Shown: in pieces, positions 35,657 to 43,469 of the stretch
Layout of the letters: each line of letters opens with the position of its first letter
Numbering within the stretch: position 1 is the first letter of the stretch
From: Desulfovibrio ferrophilus
Lineage (GTDB): Bacteria; Desulfobacterota; Desulfovibrionia; Desulfovibrionales; Desulfovibrionaceae
Length of the DNA: 64,000 bases
Assembly (NCBI RefSeq): GCF_003966735.1
Contig: NZ_AP017378.1
Span: 977,501-1,041,500 of the forward strand
Direction of reading: 5' to 3'
Notes under the pieces: model-generated
The model's database searches: none
What the model saw: only the letters and a program-made list of their open reading frames with translations
Told to the model about the DNA's origin: nothing
Program-made: the position numbers and the translations under genes

Positions 35657-36556
35657 TTAGCCGCCCAGCAGCTGGAGAGCCAGCTGGGGCAGGCTATTGG
35701 CCTGGGCAAGCATGGAGGTTGCTGATTGGGTAATGATCTGCTGCTTGCTGTACTCGGTCATCTCCGTGGCCACATCCACATCGGAGATGCGGGATTCTGC
35801 GGCCTGCAGATTCTCGGCCTGGATTTCCAGATTGCTGATGGTATTGGAGAGCCGGTTCTGCATGGCGCCAAGATGAGCCCTGATATTGTCCTTGGAGACA
35901 ATGGCATTGTTGATGGCATCCAATGCGCTTTGAGCCGCAGACTGAGTGGAAATGGTATAGCCCGCCGACCCAACGGCAGCACTGTTGCCCACGCCAAGTG
36001 CCGAGGCTGTGCAGTCACCAATGGTGACGTAGTAATAGTCCTCTGTGGAGTCGTTGCCTGTACCGAAGTGGACCTTCAGAGGGCCGGTGGCAGACATGCC
36101 AGAACCATCGTGCGACGCCTCTGTTCCAGACAGATTTCCATCCAACAGCATGATGCCGTTGAAGTCCGTGGCATTGGCGATACGGGTGATTTCCGAAGCC
36201 ATGGCCTGATATTCGGAATCGATGATCAGACGCTGGGCAGAACTGTAGGTGCCAGTGGCTGCCTGCTCGGCCAATTCCTTCATTCGAATCAGTTTTTCAT
36301 CCACAACCTGGAGCGCGCCGTCGGCGGTCTGGATCATGGAAATGGCGTCGTTTGCGTTACGCACGCCCTGGTTCAGTGTGCTGATGTCAGCACGCATCAA
36401 TTCGCGAATTGCCAAGCCTGCCGCATCGTCGGCTGCGGAATTAATGCGTAGTCCGGATGAAAGCTTGTTCGTGGACGACGCCAGAGCGTCATAGGCGTTA
36501 CCCAAATTTCGGGCCGCATTCATGGCCATGAGATTGTTGTTGATGACTAGTGACAT
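35657..36556 (-). CDS. fliC: Flagellin, copy 1
   Basis: A 299-residue short flagellin lacking a large variable D2/D3 domain. The N-terminal helix domain (SLVINNNLMAMNAARNLG, STNKLSSGLRINSAADDAAG, NDAISMIQTADGALQ) and the C-terminal domain (ISNLEIQAENLQAAESRISD, MTEYSKQQIITQSATSMLAQANSLPQ) are complete. The middle differs most from copy 2. Residue 182 is Cys (IGDCTASA), where copy 2 has Ser; Cys is rare in flagellins. ATG 36556 is preferred to the in-frame GTG 6 bases earlier because GGGGG precedes it. It is tandem with copy 2 but separated by 500 bases and two hairpins. Confidence 0.95.
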   Translation of the reverse strand: MSLVINNNLMAMNAARNLGNAYDALASSTNKLSSGLRINSAADDAAGLAIRELMRADISTLNQGVRNANDAISMIQTADGALQVVDEKLIRMKELAEQAATGTYSSAQRLIIDSEYQAMASEITRIANATDFNGIMLLDGNLSGTEASHDGSGMSATGPLKVHFGTGNDSTEDYYYVTIGDCTASALGVGNSAAVGSAGYTISTQSAAQSALDAINNAIVSKDNIRAHLGAMQNRLSNTISNLEIQAENLQAAESRISDVDVATEMTEYSKQQIITQSATSMLAQANSLPQLALQLLGG

Positions 36557-36719
36557 GGTCACCCCCTTTGCTTGTGTTGCCCTGTGCGTCGTCTGCGCCG
36601 TGATTTGCGCTCACCTGATGTTGAAGCTGAGGTGATGGTGACGCTGCCTATTATAAATAATGCCAGGAAAGGCATATCTGTTTTTTTTAAAATGAGAGTT
36701 GTATTTTGAATGTGTGCTG

Positions 36720-36748
36720 TTATCGTTATTGTATTTTGTTCTTGTTTA
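36720..36748 (-). promoter_or_regulatory. Weak sigma-28-like promoter candidate for flagellin copy 1
   Basis: On the minus strand, TAAA at 36748-36745 is followed 17 bases later by AACGATAA (36727-36720). The sigma-28 pattern is TAAA, about 15 bases, GCCGATAA, so spacing and first bases are imperfect. It would give a 5' leader of about 160 bases. Confidence 0.25.
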
Positions 36749-36815
36749 TTGTTTATACGTGCGCAGGTCTACAATACATCCATGGGGTGTGTTTGTTTTG
36801 TTGTTTAAAAGATGA

Positions 36816-36846
36816 GCCCGTCCGGTGGGTCTAGGACCGGACGGGC
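36816..36846 (-). terminator. Second hairpin between the flagellin genes
   Basis: GCCCGTCCGGT pairs exactly with ACCGGACGGGC (11 bp, 9-base loop). Read on the minus strand it is followed by CTCATCTTTT, a weak T-rich tail, so it may back up the terminator of flagellin copy 2. Confidence 0.55.
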
Positions 36847-36973
36847 CTGTGGAAGGGAATAGAGGTTCATTGTGATCAGGCAAATCCCTTGGGGAGGGGG
36901 TTGAGTTGTGAGTCAAATTTGCCCGATCTCAACTTGATATACGGCTGAGGGACCGTGTTTCATCCATGAGGCA

Positions 36974-37006
36974 TAAAAAAGACCCCGCCCAGGAGAAGGC
37001 GGGGTC
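36974..37006 (-). terminator. Rho-independent terminator of flagellin copy 2
   Basis: On the minus strand GACCCCGCC pairs with GGCGGGGTC around an 8-base loop, followed by six T residues. It stands 56 bases past the flagellin stop. Confidence 0.92.
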
Positions 37007-37061
37007 GTGGGAGACAGGTCCTGGCCGAGGTGTCAGCGGCCAGGTTCTGATGAGATTATGG

Positions 37062-37952
37062 TTAGCCCAGAAGTGACAATGCCAGCTGGGGCAGGCTGTT
37101 GGCCTGAGCCAACATGGATGTTGCGGACTGCGAGATGATCTGCTGCCTGCTGTATTCAGTCATTTCCGTGGCTACGTCCACGTCGGAGATTTGGGACTCC
37201 GCAGCCTGCAGGTTCTCGGCCTGGATTTCCAGATTGGAAACCGTGTTTGACAAGCGGTTTTGCAGGGCACCCAGGTTGGCACGGATGTTGTCCTTGGAGA
37301 CAATGGCGTTGGTGATGGCATCCAGAGCATTCTGAGCTGCAGACTGAGTCGAGATGGTGAACCCTGCGGATCCTGCAGCGGCGCTGTTGCCCACGCCTAG
37401 TGCTGAAGCGGTGCTATTTCCGATCTGTACGTAGTAATAGTCCTCTGCGCTGTCGTTGGCGGTGCCGAAGTGAATCTTCATCTTGCCGGTTGAGCTCAGG
37501 CCGGACCCGGTGTGCGTGTCAGACGAGAGGTTTCCGTTCAGCAGGTAGATCCCGTTGAAGTCCGTGGCGTTGGCGATACGGGTGATCTCCGAGGCCATGG
37601 CCTGATATTCGGAATCGATGATTAGACGCTGGGTGGAACTGTAGGTACCTGTGGCTGCCTGTTCGGCCAGTTCCTTCATGCGGATCAGCTTTTCGTCGAT
37701 GACCTGAAGTGCACCGTCAGCGGTCTGAATCATGGAAATGGCATCGTTGGCATTACGCACGCCCTGGTCCAGAGCTGCGATGTCCGAGCGCATCAACTCT
37801 CGAACGGCCAGGCCGGCGGCGTCATCGGCTGCGGTGGTGATGCGCAGACCCGAAGACAGCTTGTTGGTGGATGACGATAACGCGTCATAGGCAGTGCCCA
37901 GGTTGCGGGCAGCCGTCATGGCTACGATGTTGTTGTTGATAACCAGAGACAT
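37062..37952 (-). CDS. fliC: Flagellin, copy 2
   Basis: A 296-residue short flagellin, closely similar to copy 1 along its whole length. It has N-terminal SLVINNNIVAMTAARNLG, STNKLSSGLRITTAADDAAG, and the C-terminal EMTEYSRQQIISQSATSMLAQANSLPQ. Differences concentrate around residues 137-165 (NLSSDTHTGSGLSS). A strong site, GGAGGGAG, lies before ATG 37952, and a strong terminator follows, which fits heavy expression. No fliA-type promoter is clear upstream. It may form a mixed filament with copy 1. Confidence 0.96.
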   Translation of the reverse strand: MSLVINNNIVAMTAARNLGTAYDALSSSTNKLSSGLRITTAADDAAGLAVRELMRSDIAALDQGVRNANDAISMIQTADGALQVIDEKLIRMKELAEQAATGTYSSTQRLIIDSEYQAMASEITRIANATDFNGIYLLNGNLSSDTHTGSGLSSTGKMKIHFGTANDSAEDYYYVQIGNSTASALGVGNSAAAGSAGFTISTQSAAQNALDAITNAIVSKDNIRANLGALQNRLSNTVSNLEIQAENLQAAESQISDVDVATEMTEYSRQQIISQSATSMLAQANSLPQLALSLLG

Positions 37953-38555
37953 GAATCTCCCTCCATAGAATAAGTGTTTGCTTCCTTGCTTGGGTTCCCT
38001 TGAATGCGCTCCCGGGGTGAGACAGTTCCTCCTGGTTTTTTCCGGGATGATTTGCCTGCGTAGTCGTCGGAAGCTGGAAACCCATTAGCCGGGCTTAAGA
38101 GGGAGAGACCATGTTTTGATTAAATTCATTGTTAAACTGTTGTTTTATTTGAATATAAAAAACAAGTTTAAGCCTGCTGCTATTTGCCGAAGCGTTCAAA
38201 ACATCCATGGGAATTATTCATTTTCAAGCTCTCTTTCGGGCCTTTTTCGTGTTTGTAGATGGAGGAGGGAGCCAAGCCGTGATTATGGCTTCCACATGTT
38301 TCTTGTCCATCTTTGACTTTTCTTAACTAGGTCGGAGAATGGCTGGCGGCGTATGCTCGGGAGTCTCACAGGGAAAGGGCTTGGTCGGAAGGCGAAGCCA
38401 GGAATTGAGTCTCTGTGAATGACAACCTGTGGTTTAAGTGGCGCGCACGGCTTGCCCTCACCCACTTGTAATCTGGTCCATGTCTTGCCCGGCATCTGGG
38501 CCAAAACCAAGAGCCGCGCCCGCCCCTCGAGTCACAGTCAAAGGAGGTCAGAAGT
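37953..38555. other. Intergenic region between flagellin copy 2 and the Spy-like gene
   Basis: About 600 bases separating two divergent genes. I see no convincing gene: a 66-codon frame at 38116-38316 lacks a ribosome site. The portion 38110-38200 is AT-rich and could hold promoters for either side. No repeat or recognisable operator was found. Confidence 0.5.
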
Positions 38556-39062
38556 ATGAAAAAATGTATTATTGCTATGGTTCTGGTGCTTGGATCCTCA
38601 GGTTTGGCCTGGGGATTTTCCCCTGGCGGTCCGGGATATCATGGAAAAGGACCTGGAGTGGAGATGTTCCAGGTCTGGTTTGAGTTGGATCTTTCGGATG
38701 TGCAGAAGTCACAGGCTGCATCGATTCTGAAGGAATATCGCGATGATATCCTTCGCAGGCGGACCGCAGTGCGCGAGGCCTTTGAGCAGGCCAGAGAATT
38801 TCGTTCGGAGATAGGCCAATTCAATGAAGACGAGGTGCGTAAGGCCCATGAGCTTATCTCGGCGGCACGGGTGGAGATGCTGGTGCTCAAGGATAGGATA
38901 GTGAGCGAATTATTTGTCCTCCTGAGTCCTGAACAACAGGAGATTCTCAAAGACAATATGGGAAAGCACCGTCCACCAGCCAGACCAGGAGGCGGTAAGC
39001 CCATGGGTGAACAGAGTGACGAACTTCCACTGCTGGATGCCTTCATCAAGGTCTATAACTAA
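38556..39062 (+). CDS. Spy/CpxP-like periplasmic protein
   Basis: A 168-residue secreted protein: signal peptide MKKCIIAMVLVLGSSGLAWG then a Gly/Pro-rich linker and a helical body (ELDLSDVQKSQAASILKEYR, RRRTAVREAFEQAREF, LKDRIVSELFVLLSPEQQEILK). The pattern of LSxxQ and LTPEQ-like helices is that of the CpxP/Spy/ZraP group, which are periplasmic chaperones or metal and stress sensors. The signal peptide could instead be an N-terminal anchor. AAAGGAGG precedes ATG 38556 and a good terminator follows, so it is monocistronic. It may be a target of the CpxAR-like pair at 23.5-25.6 kb, by analogy only. Confidence 0.78.
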   Translation: MKKCIIAMVLVLGSSGLAWGFSPGGPGYHGKGPGVEMFQVWFELDLSDVQKSQAASILKEYRDDILRRRTAVREAFEQAREFRSEIGQFNEDEVRKAHELISAARVEMLVLKDRIVSELFVLLSPEQQEILKDNMGKHRPPARPGGGKPMGEQSDELPLLDAFIKVYN

Positions 39063-39110
39063 CCTCTACGGCGGATAGCGGTCCTGACCGGTCCGCACTC
39101 CTATACCTGC

Positions 39111-39146
39111 GCGAACCCTGGCTGGAAGCCGGGGTTCGCTCTTTTT
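39111..39146 (+). terminator. Terminator after the Spy-like gene
   Basis: GCGAACCC and GGGTTCGC form the base of a stem that continues as GGCT/AGCC past a one-base mismatch, with GGA as loop; TCTTTTT follows directly. Confidence 0.9.
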
Positions 39147-39224
39147 GTTATGTCAGCACAGTGTGTTAGAATGAGGGCAACTCAATGCCTTTCCCTTGGG
39201 TTCATTACATAACCGAGGCGTTCT

Positions 39225-39971
39225 ATGGAACTCACGTTGATACTGGCCGTTGAGGTGGCATTCATCGCCGCCGCTTTTTTGAAGGGCATGACCGGGCTGG
39301 GGTTCTCCACCTTGTGCCTGGGCATGTTGGCCAGTTTCGTGGACCTCAAGTTGTCCATTCCCTTGGTGATTCTTCCATCTCTGACCAGTAATGCCCTCGT
39401 GATGATCGACGCAGGAGAATTCAGAAGCACCTTCAGACGCTTTGTTCCAATGTTTGTCTGTGCCTTTCCGGGACTTCTGATGGGACTCTGGCTTTTGAAC
39501 AGCATGTCGGGCGACAGGCCGCGTTTTGTGCTGGGAATCGTATTGGCTTTGTACGGTTGCTGGGCCTTGCTGCAAGGGGAGTATGTGTTGCCCGAGAACT
39601 GGCAACGGCGACTGATGGGGCCTGTGGGGCTTGTCACTGGAGTGATCAACGGTTTGACCGGCTCGCAGATCATGCCCATTCTGCCCTATTTGCTTTCGCT
39701 GGGACTGACCAAGAACATCGTGGTTCAGGCCATCAATACCTCGTTTACCATTTCCAGCCTGGTCATGCTTCTGGGCTTGGGCAAGTTGGGTTTGCTGTCG
39801 GCGGAGTTGATCACGATTTCGGCTGTGGGGATTATCCCTGTGGCTGTGGGGATTCGGCTAGGGAGCAGGGTGCGCAGGCGAGTCTCCGAAGCGCTGTTTC
39901 GGGTGCTGGTGCTGTGGATGCTTATCTTGCTGGGGGTGAGCTTGATTATGAGGAGTTGGGCGGCGATGTGA
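39225..39971 (+). CDS. Sulfite exporter TauE/SafE family (TSUP) membrane protein
   Basis: A 248-residue inner-membrane protein with about seven to eight hydrophobic helices in two halves. The first has FLKGMTGLGFSTLCLGMLASF and the second GLVTGVINGLTGSQIMPILPYLLSLG, the repeated small-residue loops of the TSUP family, which export or import sulfite, sulfonates and other organic anions. In a sulfur-metabolising organism sulfite or sulfonate is plausible but not shown. GAGG lies before ATG 39225. It converges with a GNAT gene, 7 bases between stops. Confidence 0.85.
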   Translation: MELTLILAVEVAFIAAAFLKGMTGLGFSTLCLGMLASFVDLKLSIPLVILPSLTSNALVMIDAGEFRSTFRRFVPMFVCAFPGLLMGLWLLNSMSGDRPRFVLGIVLALYGCWALLQGEYVLPENWQRRLMGPVGLVTGVINGLTGSQIMPILPYLLSLGLTKNIVVQAINTSFTISSLVMLLGLGKLGLLSAELITISAVGIIPVAVGIRLGSRVRRRVSEALFRVLVLWMLILLGVSLIMRSWAAM

Positions 39972-39978
39972 TTCGTTT

Positions 39979-40485
39979 CTACAGAACCTGCCCCATTTCC
40001 CGCCATTGAGCTCCGCCGTGGGTGCAGGCCGAAAGCCCTCTGTCATCGAAGCCCAGACGAGAATAGAAGGGGACCAATACATCCTTGCAAAGAAGCAGGA
40101 CCTGTTGTCGCCCCTGCTGTCTGGACTGTTTGATGAAGTGGCGCATCAACTGCGCTCCCAGTCCATTTCCTTGCTGATCGGGCAGTACCGCCAGGGAAAA
40201 GACGACAATGTTGCTGCCCGCAGCATCATGTCCTTCCAGGGCCTTGAAGGCCTCATCCGAAATGTCATCCTTGCTGGTGGCTCCGCTATTGATTTGACCG
40301 ACTATTTGCCCCTGATTTTCAGCGACATAGAAGCCTTCAGGGAATTGCTCGATGCGAATGGAGATACTCTCCCGTGAGGCAGCCTCACTGGCTGGAAAAC
40401 AGACAGTTTCCAGAGCAAGACATGTGTCGATATCGGCCGGAGTTGCTTGGCGAATGATGATGTTGTTCTGCATGTGGAGGCTCAT
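39979..40485 (-). CDS. GNAT family N-acetyltransferase
   Basis: A 168-residue single-domain acetyltransferase. It starts with IIIRQATPADIDTCLALE, then the central strands VAENQGQIVGQINSG and VVFSLAVLPDQQGNGLGAQLMRHFI, whose QGNGLG loop binds the acetyl-CoA pyrophosphate, and ends with LLLCKDVLVPFYSRLGFDDRG (the FYxxxGF motif). It resembles the arylalkylamine N-acetyltransferase-like group. Substrate unknown. ATG 40485 and ATG 40473 are both possible; neither has a strong ribosome site. It diverges from the response regulator at 40618. Confidence 0.85.
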   Translation of the reverse strand: MSLHMQNNIIIRQATPADIDTCLALETVCFPASEAASRESISIRIEQFPEGFYVAENQGQIVGQINSGATSKDDISDEAFKALEGHDAAGSNIVVFSLAVLPDQQGNGLGAQLMRHFIKQSRQQGRQQVLLLCKDVLVPFYSRLGFDDRGLSACTHGGAQWREMGQVL

Positions 40486-40617
40486 AGCGCGGATACTAAA
40501 AAATCAAAAGCATTGCCTGTGTACTGAGGTTGGTTGCACGAACTCGTCTAAAATGGCTAAGATCATACAGGATGGTTGTTCCAACCATCGTCGTGATGCT
40601 TCAATGAGGGGGAAGAC

Positions 40618-41817
40618 ATGGCTATTCAGAAAATTCTGCTCGTGGACGATGAACCAGCCAATATCAAAATCCTGCATGATATTTTGAAGGATAGCTATGA
40701 ATTGTCCGCAGCCACCAGTGGTGATGCCGCATTGGAAGGAATCCTGGGGGGCAATATCCCGGATTTGGTGCTGTTGGACATCGTCATGCCCGGGAAAGAT
40801 GGATATGAGGTTTGTGAGGCCTTGCATGCCAATGCAAAGACAAGAAAAATTCCTGTAATCTTCGTGACTTCACGTAATGACATCGATGACGAGACCAAAG
40901 GTTTTGCCGTGGGTGGAGTCGATTACATCACCAAACCGGTGACTCCGGCCATCGTCAGGGCAAGAGTCAACGCCCACCTGCAACTCAAAAAGGCCCGGAG
41001 CAGTTTGAACGAGTTGTTGCATCAGACCTTTGGCGGGAGCATTCGCATGATGACGGATATCCTGTCCTTGACCAATCCTATGGCCTTTTCGCGGGCCTCG
41101 CGCATTCGACAACTGATGGCAGAACTGGTTGCAGCCTTGAATATCAAGGAACGCATGGCCTTTGATTTGGCTGCGCAGTTATCGCAACTGGGATGCTTGA
41201 TGTTGCCGGAAGCGCTTTTGTCCAAGGCTGAGCGGGGCGAGCCACTCTCCCCGGAAGAGCAGGCCATGTATGCAGATCATCCTGCCATGGCGAGAGATCT
41301 GTTGGCACACCTGCCACGTTTGGAAAAGGTTGCGGAGATGATTGTCCGCCAGCATGAGCCTTTTGGGAATGAGGGCGATTGGCCTACACCCAGAAAGCGG
41401 GATCATGTCGATTTGGGGGCACATTTGCTGCGGTTGGTGGGGGATTATGATCGTCTCGTGATGGGTATGGGCGCACGCGAGGAGGTCGCATTGCGGCAGA
41501 TGCGAGACGACACAGGTCAGTATGACCCCCGTTTGGTGAACCTTTTGCAATGCGTGTTGGAGGTCTCGGCCCTGGAATTGGCCGTAAAGACCATCTCGGC
41601 AGATGAACTTCTGGCTGGGATGATTCTGGATGAAGATGTGCATAGCGATGACGGAGTGCTTTTGGCGACGGAGGGCATGGAAATCTCGGATTCTGTGTAC
41701 AAGATTCTGTCACGGTATCGGGCTCATGGTCATTTAAATAAACATTTCAGAGTGTTGATTCCAGGAACCAGCACCGGTGCATTGGAGTGCGAAGGAGCCG
41801 GACTGGAAGAGGAATGA
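40618..41817 (+). CDS. Response regulator with a degenerate HD-GYP-like output domain
   Basis: A 399-residue regulator. The receiver domain is intact: DDEPANIK, phosphoacceptor Asp54 (VLLDIVMPG), Thr in FVTSRND and Lys106 in ITKPVTP. A helical output domain follows that aligns with HD-GYP by pattern, but its catalytic residues are gone. LAAQLSQLGCLMLP stands where LHDIGK-x-x-IP should be (Ser189, Gln190, Cys193), and VRQHEPFGNEGDW replaces the HHExxDGxGYP motif. The C-terminal section LLAGMILDEDVHSDDGVLLATEGMEIS is the usual tail of such regulators. It probably signals by protein contact rather than by cutting cyclic di-GMP. GAGGGGGA precedes ATG 40618. Confidence 0.82.
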   Translation: MAIQKILLVDDEPANIKILHDILKDSYELSAATSGDAALEGILGGNIPDLVLLDIVMPGKDGYEVCEALHANAKTRKIPVIFVTSRNDIDDETKGFAVGGVDYITKPVTPAIVRARVNAHLQLKKARSSLNELLHQTFGGSIRMMTDILSLTNPMAFSRASRIRQLMAELVAALNIKERMAFDLAAQLSQLGCLMLPEALLSKAERGEPLSPEEQAMYADHPAMARDLLAHLPRLEKVAEMIVRQHEPFGNEGDWPTPRKRDHVDLGAHLLRLVGDYDRLVMGMGAREEVALRQMRDDTGQYDPRLVNLLQCVLEVSALELAVKTISADELLAGMILDEDVHSDDGVLLATEGMEISDSVYKILSRYRAHGHLNKHFRVLIPGTSTGALECEGAGLEEE

Positions 41818-42080
41818 TTATGGAGGGCACATTCCCTTTGCCTGAACTCTGCCTATATTACCCCCGCTGGACATGCCATTTGTGGTGATTTCAGTAAGTT
41901 GCATTTGTGCCTCGGCTTGCAGGGCAGGTCGGGGTCTTGTTGTGTCTGGACCCAACGAGATAAGGATTTTTTGAAAGGGGCAATGAGGGAGGATGTGGAT
42001 GGCCTGAAGCGAGACACTTAAAACCTTGTTCTTCCGATGCTCAGGCTTTAAGAAGGCTGGAAAGGGGAATCATTCGACAT

Positions 42081-42728
42081 ATGAAAATATCCATTGATGC
42101 CATTCGTTTTGCTCCGTTGATTGCCGGTGTGTTCAAAGCCTGGTTGTCCACCATGCGTTTTGATGTTCCTGAGAAAATGACGACGATTCTGAATCAGAAC
42201 AAGGACGGTCAACCCCTTGTCATTGCCTTGTGGCATGATGAGCTTTTCTCCATCGCAGGGTATGGATGTATCCATACCACTGGGCTTGTGGGCGTTGTGA
42301 GTCCCAGCAAGGACGGTGAATTTGTCGCGACCGTGATGGAACGACTTGGGCAGTCGACTGTGCGCGGTTCAAGCTCAAGAGGGGGCGTGAAGGCCCTGTT
42401 GAAAGCCAAACGTTTGATGGAAAAAGAGAATAAAATGGCAGTGTTTGCCGTGGATGGTCCCCGCGGACCACGCCATGAGCCCAAGGACGGGGCTATTTTC
42501 CTTGCCCAGCGAGCTGGAGCCAAGATTGTCCCGATCCGCGCGTATCCGGCACGAAAGAAGATCTTTGAAAAAGCATGGGACAAGTTCCAGTTGCCATATC
42601 CTTTTACGCGCTGTGAGTTGGTATTTGGTGACCCCTACGAGGTCACCACCGAGAAACTCGATGCGAGCGTGTTGGCAAAGGAACGGGAACGAATGAAAAA
42701 CAAGCTCAATTCGCTCGTGCCGAAGTAG
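42081..42728 (+). CDS. DUF374-type lysophospholipid acyltransferase family protein
   Basis: A 215-residue protein of the LPLAT-like group. Characteristic segments are VIALWHDELFSIAG (the active-site His-Asp region), SPSKDGEFVATVMERLGQSTVRGSSSRGG, and FAVDGPRGPRHEPKDGAIFLAQRAGAKIVPI (substrate-binding loop). The family is usually found with lipid A and lipopolysaccharide genes and likely transfers an acyl group to an envelope lipid. It is not next to other lipid genes here. GGAAAGGGGA precedes ATG 42081. A strong terminator follows. Confidence 0.85.
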   Translation: MKISIDAIRFAPLIAGVFKAWLSTMRFDVPEKMTTILNQNKDGQPLVIALWHDELFSIAGYGCIHTTGLVGVVSPSKDGEFVATVMERLGQSTVRGSSSRGGVKALLKAKRLMEKENKMAVFAVDGPRGPRHEPKDGAIFLAQRAGAKIVPIRAYPARKKIFEKAWDKFQLPYPFTRCELVFGDPYEVTTEKLDASVLAKERERMKNKLNSLVPK

Positions 42729-42738
42729 GGGCAAGAAA

Positions 42739-42766
42739 AAGGGACGCTGTTGCGTCCCTTTTTTTG
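42739..42766 (+). terminator. Terminator after the acyltransferase gene
   Basis: AGGGACGC pairs with GCGTCCCT around TGTT and is followed by a long run of T residues. Confidence 0.93.
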
Positions 42767-42818
42767 TGCCTTGTGAGTTAGTATGCTTCAGGCGTTTTTT
42801 GTGCCTTCGGCTGTCAGC

Positions 42819-42890
42819 ATGCCTCCGGCGGCCAAGGGGGCTATGGGGGCGGTGGAATTTCGCCCTGCGGTCTCATTCCCAATGCCCCCC
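42819..42890. repeat. 72-bp direct repeat, copy 1
   Basis: This stretch, beginning ATGCCTCCGGCGGCC, recurs at 43061-43132 with only a few differences, mainly a GG/GT rearrangement near base 34 and the last few bases. In copy 1, CCAAGGGGG at 42832-42840 can pair with CCCCCTTGG at 42896-42904, making a long imperfect hairpin. The pattern looks like a dispersed, hairpin-forming intergenic element; I recall similar GC-rich units in Desulfovibrio genomes, which is memory rather than evidence here. Confidence 0.75.
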
Positions 42891-43060
42891 TGAGTCCCCC
42901 TTGGAACCCCCTCACCCCCAAGGCGGTAGGAGGGCGATAGAAGCGTTCTTAGTTGTAATGCTAATGTGCTGGTGGATAGTTGGCTTGTCATTGCTGATAA
43001 ACGCGTCTTGAGATGTAATAATGGTGTGTATTGATGCGATACTGGGTTGTTAAAGGTTGT

Positions 43061-43132
43061 GATGCCTCCGGCGGCCAAGGGGGCTATGGGGGCGGGTGAA
43101 TTTCGCCCTGCGGTCTCATTCCCAATGCCCCC
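43061..43132. repeat. 72-bp direct repeat, copy 2
   Basis: Second copy, same orientation as copy 1, 170 bases further on. It keeps GGCGGCCAAGGGGGC and the TTTCGCCCTGCGGTCTCATT block but lacks the CCCCCTTGG arm, so it would not close the same hairpin. It overlaps the 3' end of the small lipoprotein gene on the minus strand. Confidence 0.75.
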
Positions 43133-43299
43133 TCTGCCCCCTCCCACACTCCAAGAACGGGGAAGGAGATGAAGGGATCAACGATGCACCATTGCTGGTC
43201 CTGGACGGATACGAGCTTGGATGTAAGCGTGATGGTCTGACGGCTGGCGCAACCAATCAGAACGATGACGGAAAGGATCAGGAAAAAGAGTTTCTTCAT
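43084..43299 (-). CDS. Small predicted lipoprotein running into the repeat
   Basis: A 71-residue protein with a lipoprotein signal: MKKLFFLILSVIVLIGC (lipobox LIGC, Cys17). The mature part is short: ASRQTITLTSKLVSVQD, QQWCIVDPFISFPVLGVW. The last 17 residues or so (from about GMRPQGEI) are encoded inside direct repeat copy 2, so the original C-terminus may have been replaced or lost. ATG 43299 is chosen because the hydrophobic signal begins there; GGGAG lies 11 bases upstream. Function unknown. It may be a real small envelope protein or a remnant. Confidence 0.5.
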   Translation of the reverse strand: MKKLFFLILSVIVLIGCASRQTITLTSKLVSVQDQQWCIVDPFISFPVLGVWEGAEGALGMRPQGEIHPPP

Positions 43300-43388
43300 G
43301 CTGCATAACTCCCTTTGGGAGTAGCGGTAGCAGATAGCGAGAATACCGAGCAAGGTGTAATTGGTTATTGATTTTGTTCGTACAGACA

Positions 43389-43416
43389 AGAAAAAGGCCC
43401 TGTAATGCAGGGCCTT
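43389..43416 (-). terminator. Terminator of the lysA operon
   Basis: On the minus strand, AAGGCCCTG and CAGGGCCTT (exact complement) close a 5-base loop and are followed by TTTTTC. It lies 53 bases after the lysA stop. Confidence 0.88.
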
Positions 43417-43469
43417 CTATTTATGAAAAACGACTTGAGCGTGTTGTTTCAACCTGTTGATTCTTTGAA

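Noticed and set aside
38116-38316. A 66-codon frame between the flagellin and Spy-like genes
   Set aside because: No ribosome site and no recognisable sequence.
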